From Novosphingobium sp. KA1 (lineage in GTDB: Bacteria; Pseudomonadota; Alphaproteobacteria; Sphingomonadales; Sphingomonadaceae), in the NCBI RefSeq assembly GCF_017309955.1, contig NZ_CP021248.1:682001-746000 (forward strand): a stretch of 64,000 nucleotides of DNA, in the 5' to 3' direction. The translations under genes were made by a program, and so were the position numbers. A model generated the notes under the pieces. It was given only the letters and a program-made list of their open reading frames with translations. It had not been told where the DNA came from and did not search any database. Shown piece after piece: positions 1 to 7,065 of this stretch (position 1 is its first letter; the number at the start of each line of letters is the position of its first letter).

Positions 1-676
1 GACCATTCAGAGGCGTCAGCCGATGGCTTGCGTAACCGCGGCCGGCCTCCCGGGCGAGAGGAAACCCTGGCAACAAGACCGCCTGTGCGCAAAATACGCT
101 CGGTTGGCCAGTCTGCGCTCAAATGCAAAGGCCGCCCTCGCGGGCGGCCTTGATCTAGGTTGAGCTTGGTAGGGGGGGCACCAAGCTGGCCATCCGCTTC
201 TGTGAGCAGCTCTGCAAGGAACGGGCGCCTGATATAATTGTTCCGTGCGCCTGGCCCGGTAGGCAAATTTTTCCTCGCCATTCATGCTGCTGGGCGCACA
301 TAACCTCGGGTCTGCCGCGCATCGCGGCCATTGTAACTCGGGGTTCATGTGCCGAGTGTCGTCTTGTCATCACGAAGCTTTTACCTCAGGCGGTCCTTTG
401 CGCCGTAAACAAGCATGATCCTGATCGGCATGGCGTGACATGGGACGGAGTGCACTACGTCGGGCAGTGCAAGGCATGCGGCGCACCAGTCTATCGGGCC
501 GGATCGAAACAGTGGCGCCGCCGGGCAGCGGGCCGAACGTAACCCTCCCGGCGTGCCGGCCGTCCTGCGCTGCAGGCTTGCCCGATACCCTGATCTGGCC
601 AGGGCGGACGTATTGGCCAATGCCTTGCCCTTGCCCTCTCCCTTTTGCGAACCTGATGTCCTTTGATGACGTTCAT
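1..676. other. No supported gene
   Basis: Open frames on both strands here lack a convincing ribosome binding site, and none has a composition I recognise as protein-like. A GC-rich stem-loop lies at 128-151. The stretch may hold the 3' flank of a gene outside the window; nothing else is seen. Confidence 0.5.
128..151. terminator. Stem-loop, possible terminator
   Basis: Ten-base arms AAGGCCGCCC and GGGCGGCCTT enclose a TCGC loop. On the minus strand the hairpin is followed by TTTGCATTT, a weak T-tract; on the plus strand there is none. It would suit termination of a transcript arriving from the gene at 677-940, but it is about 530 bases beyond that gene. Confidence 0.4.
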
Positions 677-940
677 TCATTGACCTTTTGTGCCGGGCGT
701 CGGGGACTGCATGCCAGGTTGGTCGCGCGGGCTCGCATCGTTCTGCTCCACAGCCTGGCGTGTATCATTTATCCCGCCGGTTTCCTTGGGGGCCTGCGCG
801 GCGCGGACGATCCAGAGCAGCGAAAGCGCCGCGACGGCCAGTACCAGGCTAATCAGAAGAACATAGCGCACTATACCCGGGGTGGTACCTGCGCGCGCTT
901 CATCTTTTGCGAGATGCACTTCTTCGTTCCGGGTGTCCAT
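677..940 (-). CDS. Small single-span membrane protein
   Basis: This 87-residue protein has a charged N-terminus (MDTRNEEVHLAKDEARAG), one hydrophobic segment at about residues 25-45 (IVRYVLLISLVLAVAALSLL) and a polar C-terminal tail. The ATG at 940 is preceded by GGGAG eight bases upstream, which is why it is preferred over an upstream in-frame start at 985. A perfect GGAAC-N16-CGTT promoter lies about 50 bases upstream, so it is probably part of the general stress response. No family is recognised; an inner-membrane location is inferred from the hydrophobic segment alone. Confidence 0.7.
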   Translation of the reverse strand: MDTRNEEVHLAKDEARAGTTPGIVRYVLLISLVLAVAALSLLWIVRAAQAPKETGGINDTRQAVEQNDASPRDQPGMQSPTPGTKGQ

Positions 941-990
941 TATACACACTCCCGTTGCTGAAAATCGCGGAATTGCTGTTGTCAAAGTTC

Positions 991-1015
991 AACGTTTCCG
1001 CGGGACGGTCGTTCC
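991..1015 (-). promoter_or_regulatory. Sigma-EcfG-type promoter
   Basis: Reading the minus strand, GGAAC (1015-1011) is followed after exactly 16 bases by CGTT (994-991). This matches the alphaproteobacterial sigma-EcfG general-stress consensus. It points toward the small membrane protein starting at 940 and gives a leader of roughly 45 bases. Confidence 0.7.
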
Positions 1016-1189
1016 TTCCCGCTTCACCGCCGCCACTGGGCGCAAGGACGAAAGCAAAGCCGGGTTGCCGGTGCGTTCGAGACCCGGATTGCCATTCGGA
1101 ATTGCAGGATCCCAAAGGCTGCTGCGCGGCATCTTGCCGATCACGCGGAGCGCAGAGCATGGGAATACAGTTTAGAGTATCCGTGATGA

Positions 1190-2131
1190 TCAAGCCTGAG
1201 ATTGCGCCCAGCATCTATCGGCTTTGAGCAGAGCGTTTGCGGTCACGACGAGTTTTCGCATGACGGCGGTGATGGCGATTTTGGCGGGCTTTCCTGCGGT
1301 GACGAGTTGTTGGTATTTTGCCTTGAGATCAGGGTTGTATCGGGCGGCGACGAGGGCCGGCATATAGAGGGCCTGCCTCACGTTGGCACGTCCGCCGCGG
1401 ATGAAGCTTTTGCCTTTCCATTGTCCGGATTGCCGCGCGATCGGTGCAAGGCCGGCAAGGGACGCGGCCTGCTTGTTCTCAAGGCTGCCGAGTTCGGGCA
1501 TGGTGGCGATGAGCTGGTTGGCGGTCAGCGTTCCCACACCCGCGATGCTGGTCAGTATCTGGTGTCGACGAGCGAGTACGGCATCGGCGGCGATCAGGTT
1601 GGAGATCTCGGCGTCGAGGGCCGCGATATGTCGATCGATCTGTTCGAGCCGCTGGCGACACTGGCGCTTGAGAAACGCGATGGTGAGATTTTTCTCACGA
1701 TTTTTGAGCGCGGTGCGATCACGAACCAAGCCGTCTCGGGCATTGATGAGTTCCGCCATTTGGGTCTGCTGTGCGCTTCGAGCGGGTCTGACCGCTGGCT
1801 GCAAGGTTGCGGCCATACGAGCCAGCAGGATGGCGTCAATGCGATCAGTCTTGGCCAATGTGCCAGTCGCCTGGGCGAAGCGCCGGGCCCGTTCAGGGTT
1901 GAGCTTCACACAAGGCCAGTTGGTCAGCGCCGCCTCCAGTGCGCGATGATAGGTTCCGGTTGCCTCGTAGGCGATCCGTTCGATCGGCCATTGTCGCAGC
2001 CAGGCGATCAGCGCCTTGTGCCCCTTGGCGGTATTGGCAAACTGGCGCTCGGCGCCGACGGGGTAGGCATGGCAATCGAGGCTCGCTTTGGAGATGTCGA
2101 TGCCGATTGTCTGTGGTAGATTGTCGCTCAT
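1190..2131 (-). CDS. IS110-family transposase (left copy)
   Basis: A 313-residue DEDD transposase/recombinase. The N-terminal RuvC-like domain shows GIDISKASLDCHAY, YEATGTYHR and KTDRIDAILLARM. The C-terminal Tnp2 domain shows SLAGLAPIARQSG followed by GKSFIRGGRANVRQALYMP, whose serine is the expected nucleophile. The start at 2131 (MSDNLPQ) is chosen because the RuvC motif begins just after it; an in-frame codon at 2167 would add 12 residues of poor composition. Enzymes of this family use a bridge RNA made from the element's own noncoding end to choose donor and target. The mate at 3594-4535 has the same protein sequence. Confidence 0.93.
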   Translation of the reverse strand: MSDNLPQTIGIDISKASLDCHAYPVGAERQFANTAKGHKALIAWLRQWPIERIAYEATGTYHRALEAALTNWPCVKLNPERARRFAQATGTLAKTDRIDAILLARMAATLQPAVRPARSAQQTQMAELINARDGLVRDRTALKNREKNLTIAFLKRQCRQRLEQIDRHIAALDAEISNLIAADAVLARRHQILTSIAGVGTLTANQLIATMPELGSLENKQAASLAGLAPIARQSGQWKGKSFIRGGRANVRQALYMPALVAARYNPDLKAKYQQLVTAGKPAKIAITAVMRKLVVTANALLKADRCWAQSQA

Positions 2132-2330
2132 CTTTTCCGCTGTCCCATGCTTGTCATCCGGGTCCAAAACCCCGGTATCCGTTCGGGCCTGATGGAAAAG
2201 AAAGGGGCGATCCTACTCTAACCCGGTCCCTTAACGACCGGCGGTTTCGCGATCCGTCCCCTTCCGCCCGGACCGGGGTGGCCACCCCGGTCCGGGCAAT
2301 CCAGCATGGCCCAAACGGACGGTAATGTCA
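2132..2330 (-). ncRNA. Candidate IS110 bridge RNA (left copy)
   Basis: This is the noncoding region between the element end and the transposase start, the place where IS110-subgroup elements encode their bridge RNA. It contains the 32-base palindrome 2266-2297. It also contains TACTCTAA on the plus strand (2214-2221), so the minus-strand RNA carries UUAGAGUA, complementary to the element's own right end. RNA ends and fold are not determined; the assignment rests on family knowledge and this complementarity. Confidence 0.5.
2266..2297. repeat. Perfect 32-base palindrome in the IS110 leader
   Basis: The arms read GCCCGGACCGGGGTGG and CCACCCCGGTCCGGGC with no spacer. The same palindrome occurs at 3428-3459 in the other copy. 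As RNA it would form a very stable hairpin and is a likely structural stem of the bridge RNA. Confidence 0.85.
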
Positions 2331-2332
2331 TA

Positions 2333-2348
2333 AGACAAGCGGTTTCCA
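2333..2348 (+). repeat. IS630 left terminal inverted repeat
   Basis: AGACAAGCGGTTTCCA, perfectly inverted at 3377-3392, with TA immediately outside each end. IS630/Tc1-type elements insert at and duplicate TA. Confidence 0.85.
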
Positions 2349-2428
2349 CACGATCTGACTCGTCAGGGATTCCCTTCGCGGCGCCGTTGTGATTCAGCCT
2401 TCCTGCTGGTGGCAGGAGGCCAGCATGG

Positions 2429-3375
2429 ATGGCACGAACGCTATCACAGGATCTTCGGGACCGAGTTGTCGCAGCGATTGATGGTGGGCTGAGTTGCCAT
2501 GCGGCAGCGGCCCGCTTCGGGGTCAGCGTGTCGAGCGCGATCCGCTGGCGACGGCTTGCGTTGGAGCATGGCCGGGCCGTTGCCAAGCCGCGCGGCGGTG
2601 ACCGGCATTCAGGTAAGATCGAAGCGCACGGCGGCTTCATTCGGGAACTGATCGCCGAGCAGGGCGACATGACCTTGGTCGAGGTTCAGGCGCGGCTGAT
2701 CGAGCGTGGGGCCCCGGTCGGTATCGGCACGGTGCATCGCTTCTTCGTGCGTCACGGGATCACGCGCAAAAAAAGACCGGTCACGCGATCGAGCAGGACC
2801 GTCCCGACGTCCTGAGGCAACGGCAGCATTGGTTCGACGGCCAGATCGACCTCGAACCCGAACGCCTCGTCTTCATCGACGAGACGTGGACCGCCACCAA
2901 CATGACCCGCAGCCATGGCCGCTGCCGGAAGGGCGAGCGGCTGCGGATGGGCTTCCCGCACGGCCACCGCAAGACCACCACGCTGGTCGCGGGCCTGCGC
3001 ATGGATGGCATGGTCGCGCCGATGGTGCTGGACGGGCCGATCAACGGCGACTGGTTCGAAGCCTATGTCGCCCAGGTGCTGGTGCCCGAACTGCGTCCCG
3101 GCGACGTGGTCATCATGGACAACCTCTCGAGCCACAAACGGGCCGCCGTGAAGGAAAGGATCGAAGCTGCCGGCGCGACCCTGCGCTTCCTCCCGCCATA
3201 CAGCCCGGACTTCAATCCAATCGAAAAGGCCTTCTCCCGGCTCAAGGCCATGCTCCGCAAGGCAGGAGAGCGCACCGTCAGCGGCCTGTGGGACCTGATC
3301 GGCAGGCTCGTCGATATCTTCAAGCCCGACGAATGTGCAAACTACTTCAAATCATGCGGCTATGAACCGGAATGA
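2429..3375 (+). CDS. IS630-family transposase, two frames joined by -1 shift
   Basis: The first frame (2429-2815) encodes helix-turn-helix DNA-binding domains (MARTLSQDLRDRVVAAI, then AAARFGVSVSSAIRWRR). The DDE catalytic domain continues in the -1 frame up to 3375. Seven A followed by G at 2768-2775 is the probable slip site; after it the -1 frame reads KKKTGHAIEQDRPDVLRQ. Catalytic residues are visible as FIDETWT, VIMDNLSSHK and SPDFNPIEKAFSRLK. An AGGAGG motif precedes the ATG. Programmed -1 shifting on A-runs is common in IS families, so the gene is probably functional, not broken. Confidence 0.88.
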
Positions 3376-3376
3376 A

Positions 3377-3392
3377 TGGAAACCGCTTGTCT
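3377..3392 (-). repeat. IS630 right terminal inverted repeat
   Basis: TGGAAACCGCTTGTCT, the inverse of 2333-2348. TA (3393-3394) follows and the right IS110 copy begins directly after it. Confidence 0.85.
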
Positions 3393-3394
3393 TA

Positions 3395-3593
3395 TGACAT
3401 TACCGTCCGTTTGGGCCATGCTGGATTGCCCGGACCGGGGTGGCCACCCCGGTCCGGGCGGAAGGGGACGGATCGCGAAACCGCCGGTCGTTAAGGGACC
3501 GGGTTAGAGTAGGATCGCCCCTTTCTTTTCCATCAGGCCCGAACGGATACCGGGGTTTTGGACCCGGATGACAAGCATGGGACAGCGGAAAAG
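3395..3593 (+). ncRNA. Candidate IS110 bridge RNA (right copy)
   Basis: Mirror of 2132-2330. TTAGAGTA at 3504-3511 is complementary over eight bases to TACTCTAA at 4546-4553, the element's right end including the TA core, and so is a donor-guide candidate. GACAAGC at 3570-3576 is complementary to GCTTGTC (3385-3391), the IS630 tip just before the insertion point, and so is a weaker target-guide candidate. The second lies very close to the start codon at 3594 and after the donor candidate, unlike the order I recall for IS621, so it is less certain. Confidence 0.5.
3428..3459. repeat. Perfect 32-base palindrome, right copy
   Basis: Same palindrome as at 2266-2297, 33 bases in from the element's left end. 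Confidence 0.85.
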
Positions 3594-4535
3594 ATGAGCG
3601 ACAATCTACCACAGACAATCGGCATCGACATCTCCAAAGCGAGCCTCGATTGCCATGCCTACCCCGTCGGCGCCGAGCGCCAGTTTGCCAATACCGCCAA
3701 GGGGCACAAGGCGCTGATCGCCTGGCTGCGACAATGGCCGATCGAACGGATCGCCTACGAGGCAACCGGAACCTATCATCGCGCACTGGAGGCGGCGCTG
3801 ACCAACTGGCCTTGTGTGAAGCTCAACCCTGAACGGGCCCGGCGCTTCGCCCAGGCGACTGGCACATTGGCCAAGACTGATCGCATTGACGCCATCCTGC
3901 TGGCTCGTATGGCCGCAACCTTGCAGCCAGCGGTCAGACCCGCTCGAAGCGCACAGCAGACCCAAATGGCGGAACTCATCAATGCCCGAGACGGCTTGGT
4001 TCGTGATCGCACCGCGCTCAAAAATCGTGAGAAAAATCTCACCATCGCGTTTCTCAAGCGCCAGTGTCGCCAGCGGCTCGAACAGATCGATCGACATATC
4101 GCGGCCCTCGACGCCGAGATCTCCAACCTGATCGCCGCCGATGCCGTACTCGCTCGTCGACACCAGATACTGACCAGCATCGCGGGTGTGGGAACGCTGA
4201 CCGCCAACCAGCTCATCGCCACCATGCCCGAACTCGGCAGCCTTGAGAACAAGCAGGCCGCGTCCCTTGCCGGCCTTGCACCGATCGCGCGGCAATCCGG
4301 ACAATGGAAAGGCAAAAGCTTCATCCGCGGCGGACGTGCCAACGTGAGGCAGGCCCTCTATATGCCGGCCCTCGTCGCCGCCCGATACAACCCTGATCTC
4401 AAGGCAAAATACCAACAACTCGTCACCGCAGGAAAGCCCGCCAAAATCGCCATCACCGCCGTCATGCGAAAACTCGTCGTGACCGCAAACGCTCTGCTCA
4501 AAGCCGATAGATGCTGGGCGCAATCTCAGGCTTGA
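3594..4535 (+). CDS. IS110-family transposase (right copy)
   Basis: Same 313-residue DEDD/serine transposase as the left copy, with the same motifs (GIDISKASLD, YEATGTYHR, KTDRIDA, GKSFIRGG). Transcription runs outward, away from the IS630, toward the small open frame at 4584. The stop lies 15 bases before the element end. Confidence 0.93.
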   Translation: MSDNLPQTIGIDISKASLDCHAYPVGAERQFANTAKGHKALIAWLRQWPIERIAYEATGTYHRALEAALTNWPCVKLNPERARRFAQATGTLAKTDRIDAILLARMAATLQPAVRPARSAQQTQMAELINARDGLVRDRTALKNREKNLTIAFLKRQCRQRLEQIDRHIAALDAEISNLIAADAVLARRHQILTSIAGVGTLTANQLIATMPELGSLENKQAASLAGLAPIARQSGQWKGKSFIRGGRANVRQALYMPALVAARYNPDLKAKYQQLVTAGKPAKIAITAVMRKLVVTANALLKADRCWAQSQA

Positions 4536-4583
4536 TCATCACGGATACTCTAATGGTCATGCTTCACTTAAAGGTGCGGAACG

Positions 4584-4784
4584 ATGACAAAGCCAAAAAC
4601 TGCCTATCCGCCTATTAGAAATGACGCACGCCATGAGAACGAACGGCAAGAATCTGATCCGGGTGCTCGCGTCGAGACCGACAAGAAAGCGCGCACCGCC
4701 GATGACCAGCGCCGCCTCGCCGCGAAAGAAAAGTCTCTCACGCGAACGGGCGAAGACAATCACCGAGACGGGGCACCCCGATAA
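4584..4784 (+). CDS. Small hydrophilic hypothetical protein
   Basis: A 66-residue highly charged protein without hydrophobic segments (MTKPKTAYPPIRNDARHE...). AAAGGTG lies seven bases before the ATG, a reasonable ribosome binding site. It begins 31 bases outside the right IS110 copy, so any native promoter may have been displaced by the insertion. No family is recognised and an overlapping frame is also open, so it may be spurious. Confidence 0.35.
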   Translation: MTKPKTAYPPIRNDARHENERQESDPGARVETDKKARTADDQRRLAAKEKSLTRTGEDNHRDGAPR

Positions 4785-4921
4785 TCGAGTTGCCGCGAGC
4801 GGAGAAAGTACTGCTTGTTCGCCAATTCTCCCCATCTGCCTGGAGAAAGATGACGTGCGCAGGACAGATCCAGCACCGCTTTATACTGATCGACAATTGC
4901 ATCGATCCGGGGCGATCCGCA

Positions 4922-5137
4922 TCAGGGGGTGTGAGGCCGGCTTTCGCCCTGCTGAAATATTGACCAGAAACCACTCGGATCCGGTTCTGCCGAAAAAACG
5001 TAGATACCGTCGCGCAGCACGCTGGCGGTACCGCATTCGAGGCGATCGATAAGCGGCAGCACGGCGCTGACGTTGATCGCCAGGACATCAATAGGTGAAC
5101 GGGATCGGTCGGCAGGCACGATTGTGAAGCGCTGCAT
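4922..5137 (-). CDS. Hypothetical protein, 71 residues
   Basis: The protein begins MQRFTIVPADRSRSPIDVL and contains a mixed hydrophobic/charged core (AVLPLIDRLECGTASVLRDG) followed by VFSAEPDPSGFWSIFQ, which reads like a compact folded domain. A GAGGAG motif eight bases upstream of the ATG at 5137 decides the start over a longer frame from 5203. No known family is recognised. Confidence 0.6.
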   Translation of the reverse strand: MQRFTIVPADRSRSPIDVLAINVSAVLPLIDRLECGTASVLRDGIYVFSAEPDPSGFWSIFQQGESRPHTP

Positions 5138-5916
5138 GACAAGGCTCCTCATTATGGCGGGAGCACAACGTAGATCGGAGTCTCTCAGCCGCCAGCAGGC
5201 CAAGGTTGGGCTGGCGATGCGTGTTATGTACGCCTATCGACGCATGATCCCCAATTCAATTGGGCCGGATCGGATGAGATGGATTCCGCGTGCGCTCAAT
5301 TGAAGTGTTCCGTGCACAACTGTTCGCAGGAAACTGATGCTCACAGGCAATGGTTGTTCGCGGCTGACGCATCGGCTCGCGTGCCGATTCTCCCTCTATC
5401 AGGGCCTGTCGACCGGAGATGAAGTCGGTGGCTGAAGGGGAAAGCGGCAATGCCGTGATCCGGCGAGACGGAGCGACATCCCAGCCGTCCTGAGTCATGG
5501 ACGGGGCCATGAAGGCGGCCTTCCCCCTGCAACGATCACGACACCGCTGGTGGCTTTCCGGTGCCGGCAGGAATAACATCAGCCTCGGCCGCGTCACGGC
5601 GCGAACCGCAATGTCCCCTTCCGCAATTTCGAGCCGATTTTCCGAAGACGCGGATCGGGGCGTTTTGCTTTTCTCTCTGCTTTTCAGAGACGATGCGTCG
5701 GCCTGATCATCTCTGCCGAATCTCCGGGCAGTGTGCAGTTTTGCCCTGTTTTGCAGCGCGTAGAGCGCCAGGAAACTGCGATGAATGCGCGTGTCCGCGC
5801 GCCGGGCAGTGGATCGTTCGGCGCATGGCTCCGTTACATCTACAGCCGGCCGTAGTCCGAGCGTCGATGCGACTGGACCGGTTTCGGTACCTGAAAGAGC
5901 CATCAAGGAGAGCATC
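5138..5916. other. Intergenic, no supported gene
   Basis: About 780 bases between a leftward small gene and the rightward BON gene. Open frames exist on both strands but none has a plausible start signal and a recognisable product. The 3' half must contain the BON gene promoter; I saw no GGAAC-type promoter in it. Confidence 0.45.
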
Positions 5917-6918
5917 ATGAACCGGCGAGATTCAAATCCCGACCGTCAGCAGTCTGGCGGATATCGCAATGAGCATTCCGACTGGGAATTACCCCGCCAG
6001 GCCAATCAATGGCAGGATGGCGCTCCGCGCCAGGCCGGGGGCGGAAACGATGAGGGGCGGTCTTCGTCACACGGCGGCGACGCATTTTCGCGTGGCCGGG
6101 CGCGAGATGACCAAGAAAATCGATATCGGCCTCGCGCAAGGGAGGATGCGGACTATCGCGGAAGTCGCGGTTATGACGAAGATCGTTATGGCAGCGATAA
6201 TCGCGACCTCGCTCGCGCCGGGGGTTATCGCTTTTTGGGTGAACGCGGTGCCTATCCAGGCCGGGAGTACGACGCCAGCGGCGGCAATGATTTTGCCGAT
6301 TTTACGAGCGAGGACTATGGCGGACGCGATTTCTACGCCCCCCACGGCAGTGCCGGCGCAGGCGGCCTGAGCCCCAGTTTCAGCTATCGCCCGACATTCG
6401 ACACTTTTGGGCGGGGCCACTTCGACCTGGGCAGTGATCGGTCTCGCGGCGATCACAGTCGGCGCGACTACGGAAGCTGGCGGGAATACGGTGAAGAGCG
6501 CGGCTTTCTCCAGCGGGCTGGAGACGAAATTGCCAGCTGGTTTGGCGACGAGGACGCCGCCCGACGCCGCAAGCAGGATCACCGGGGGAGGGGGCCTTCG
6601 GACTATACCCGTTCCGATGAGCGCATTCGCGAAGATGTCAACGATCGGCTGACACAGGACTGGCGTGTCGATGCAACGAATATCCGGGTTGCCGCAAAGG
6701 ACGGCGAGGTCACCCTGGACGGTACGGTTACTACCCGTCAGGACAAGCGGCGGGCGGAAGACCTGGCTGACGACGTGTCCGGGGTAAAGCACGTGCAGAA
6801 CAACTTGCGCCTGGCAGGCGCGGCCAGTTGGACGGAAACCGGACAGGGCGGAGATGCACCGCCGACCGGTACATCGATTTCTCCACCGACGGGGGCGACG
6901 GCGGACCAGTCATCCTGA
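5917..6918 (+). CDS. BON-domain protein with SWFGD motif
   Basis: A 333-residue protein. The first ~200 residues are low-complexity, rich in Gly, Arg, Asp and Tyr (YRGSRGYDEDRYG). A conserved IASWFGDEDAARRR motif follows, then a BON domain at about residues 225-300 (RSDERIREDVNDRLTQD...VTLDGTV...VKHVQNNLRL). BON domains are thought to bind phospholipid or periplasmic surfaces and occur in osmotic-stress proteins such as OsmY. No signal peptide is visible. AAGGAG six bases before the ATG fixes the start. A strong terminator follows, so the gene is probably monocistronic. Confidence 0.85.
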   Translation: MNRRDSNPDRQQSGGYRNEHSDWELPRQANQWQDGAPRQAGGGNDEGRSSSHGGDAFSRGRARDDQENRYRPRAREDADYRGSRGYDEDRYGSDNRDLARAGGYRFLGERGAYPGREYDASGGNDFADFTSEDYGGRDFYAPHGSAGAGGLSPSFSYRPTFDTFGRGHFDLGSDRSRGDHSRRDYGSWREYGEERGFLQRAGDEIASWFGDEDAARRRKQDHRGRGPSDYTRSDERIREDVNDRLTQDWRVDATNIRVAAKDGEVTLDGTVTTRQDKRRAEDLADDVSGVKHVQNNLRLAGAASWTETGQGGDAPPTGTSISPPTGATADQSS

Positions 6919-6938
6919 GCGAAACCAGTCGAGTGAGA

Positions 6939-6980
6939 ATGGCCGGGCGCGCGCTTGCGCGCCTGGCCATTTCCCTTTTT
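6939..6980 (+). terminator. Intrinsic terminator after the BON gene
   Basis: AATGGCC-GGGCGCGC pairs with GCGCGCCT-GGCCATT (about 15 pairs, one G-U), followed by TTTCCCTTTTT. It separates the BON gene from the dehydrogenase gene. Confidence 0.8.
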
Positions 6981-7004
6981 GCGACAGATGAAGCAGGCAA
7001 TTCC

Positions 7005-7029
7005 GGAACATTCCGGACCTCAATCCATT
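7005..7029 (+). promoter_or_regulatory. Possible near-consensus sigma-EcfG promoter
   Basis: GGAAC, 16 bases, then CATT instead of CGTT, about 40 bases upstream of the PQQ dehydrogenase start. One mismatch in the -10 element makes it tentative. Confidence 0.3.
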
Positions 7030-7065
7030 GCCTAAGCGCGGTCGATGTATGTTTCCGGAGTGTAA

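Larger units (their letters stand above)
1175..2330 (-). mobile_element. IS110-family element, left copy
   Basis: This 1156-base element is bounded by TA dinucleotides (1173-1174 and 2331-2332). It matches the copy at 3395-4550 in inverted orientation: the mirrored reading frames translate identically and every stretch I compared agrees. It has no terminal inverted repeats, as expected for IS110. Only 15 bases follow the transposase stop while about 200 noncoding bases precede its start, the layout of the IS110 subgroup rather than IS1111. It abuts the left tip of the IS630 at 2333-3392. Confidence 0.9.
2333..3392 (+). mobile_element. IS630-family element
   Basis: A 1060-base element with 16-base perfect terminal inverted repeats and TA at both ends, carrying one frameshifted transposase. 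Its outer flanks are not host DNA but two IS110 copies. If both are removed, the flanks become ...GAATACAGTT-TA and TA-ATGGTCATG..., a normal TA target duplication. The IS630 therefore came first and the IS110 copies later. Confidence 0.9.
3395..4550 (+). mobile_element. IS110-family element, right copy
   Basis: The second 1156-base copy, flanked by TA at 3393-3394 and 4551-4552 and inverted relative to the left copy. Its host-side flank begins ATGGTCATG. No differences from the left copy were found in the stretches compared, so the two insertions (or a conversion event) are recent. Confidence 0.9.

Noticed and set aside
1173..4552. Composite transposon with IS110 arms carrying IS630 as cargo
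   Set aside because: The arms abut the IS630 tips exactly, and removing them restores the IS630 TA duplication, so the IS630 is the older element, not cargo.
5256..5916. Coding frames upstream of the BON gene
   Set aside because: Frames on both strands overlap each other, lack start signals and show no recognisable domain.
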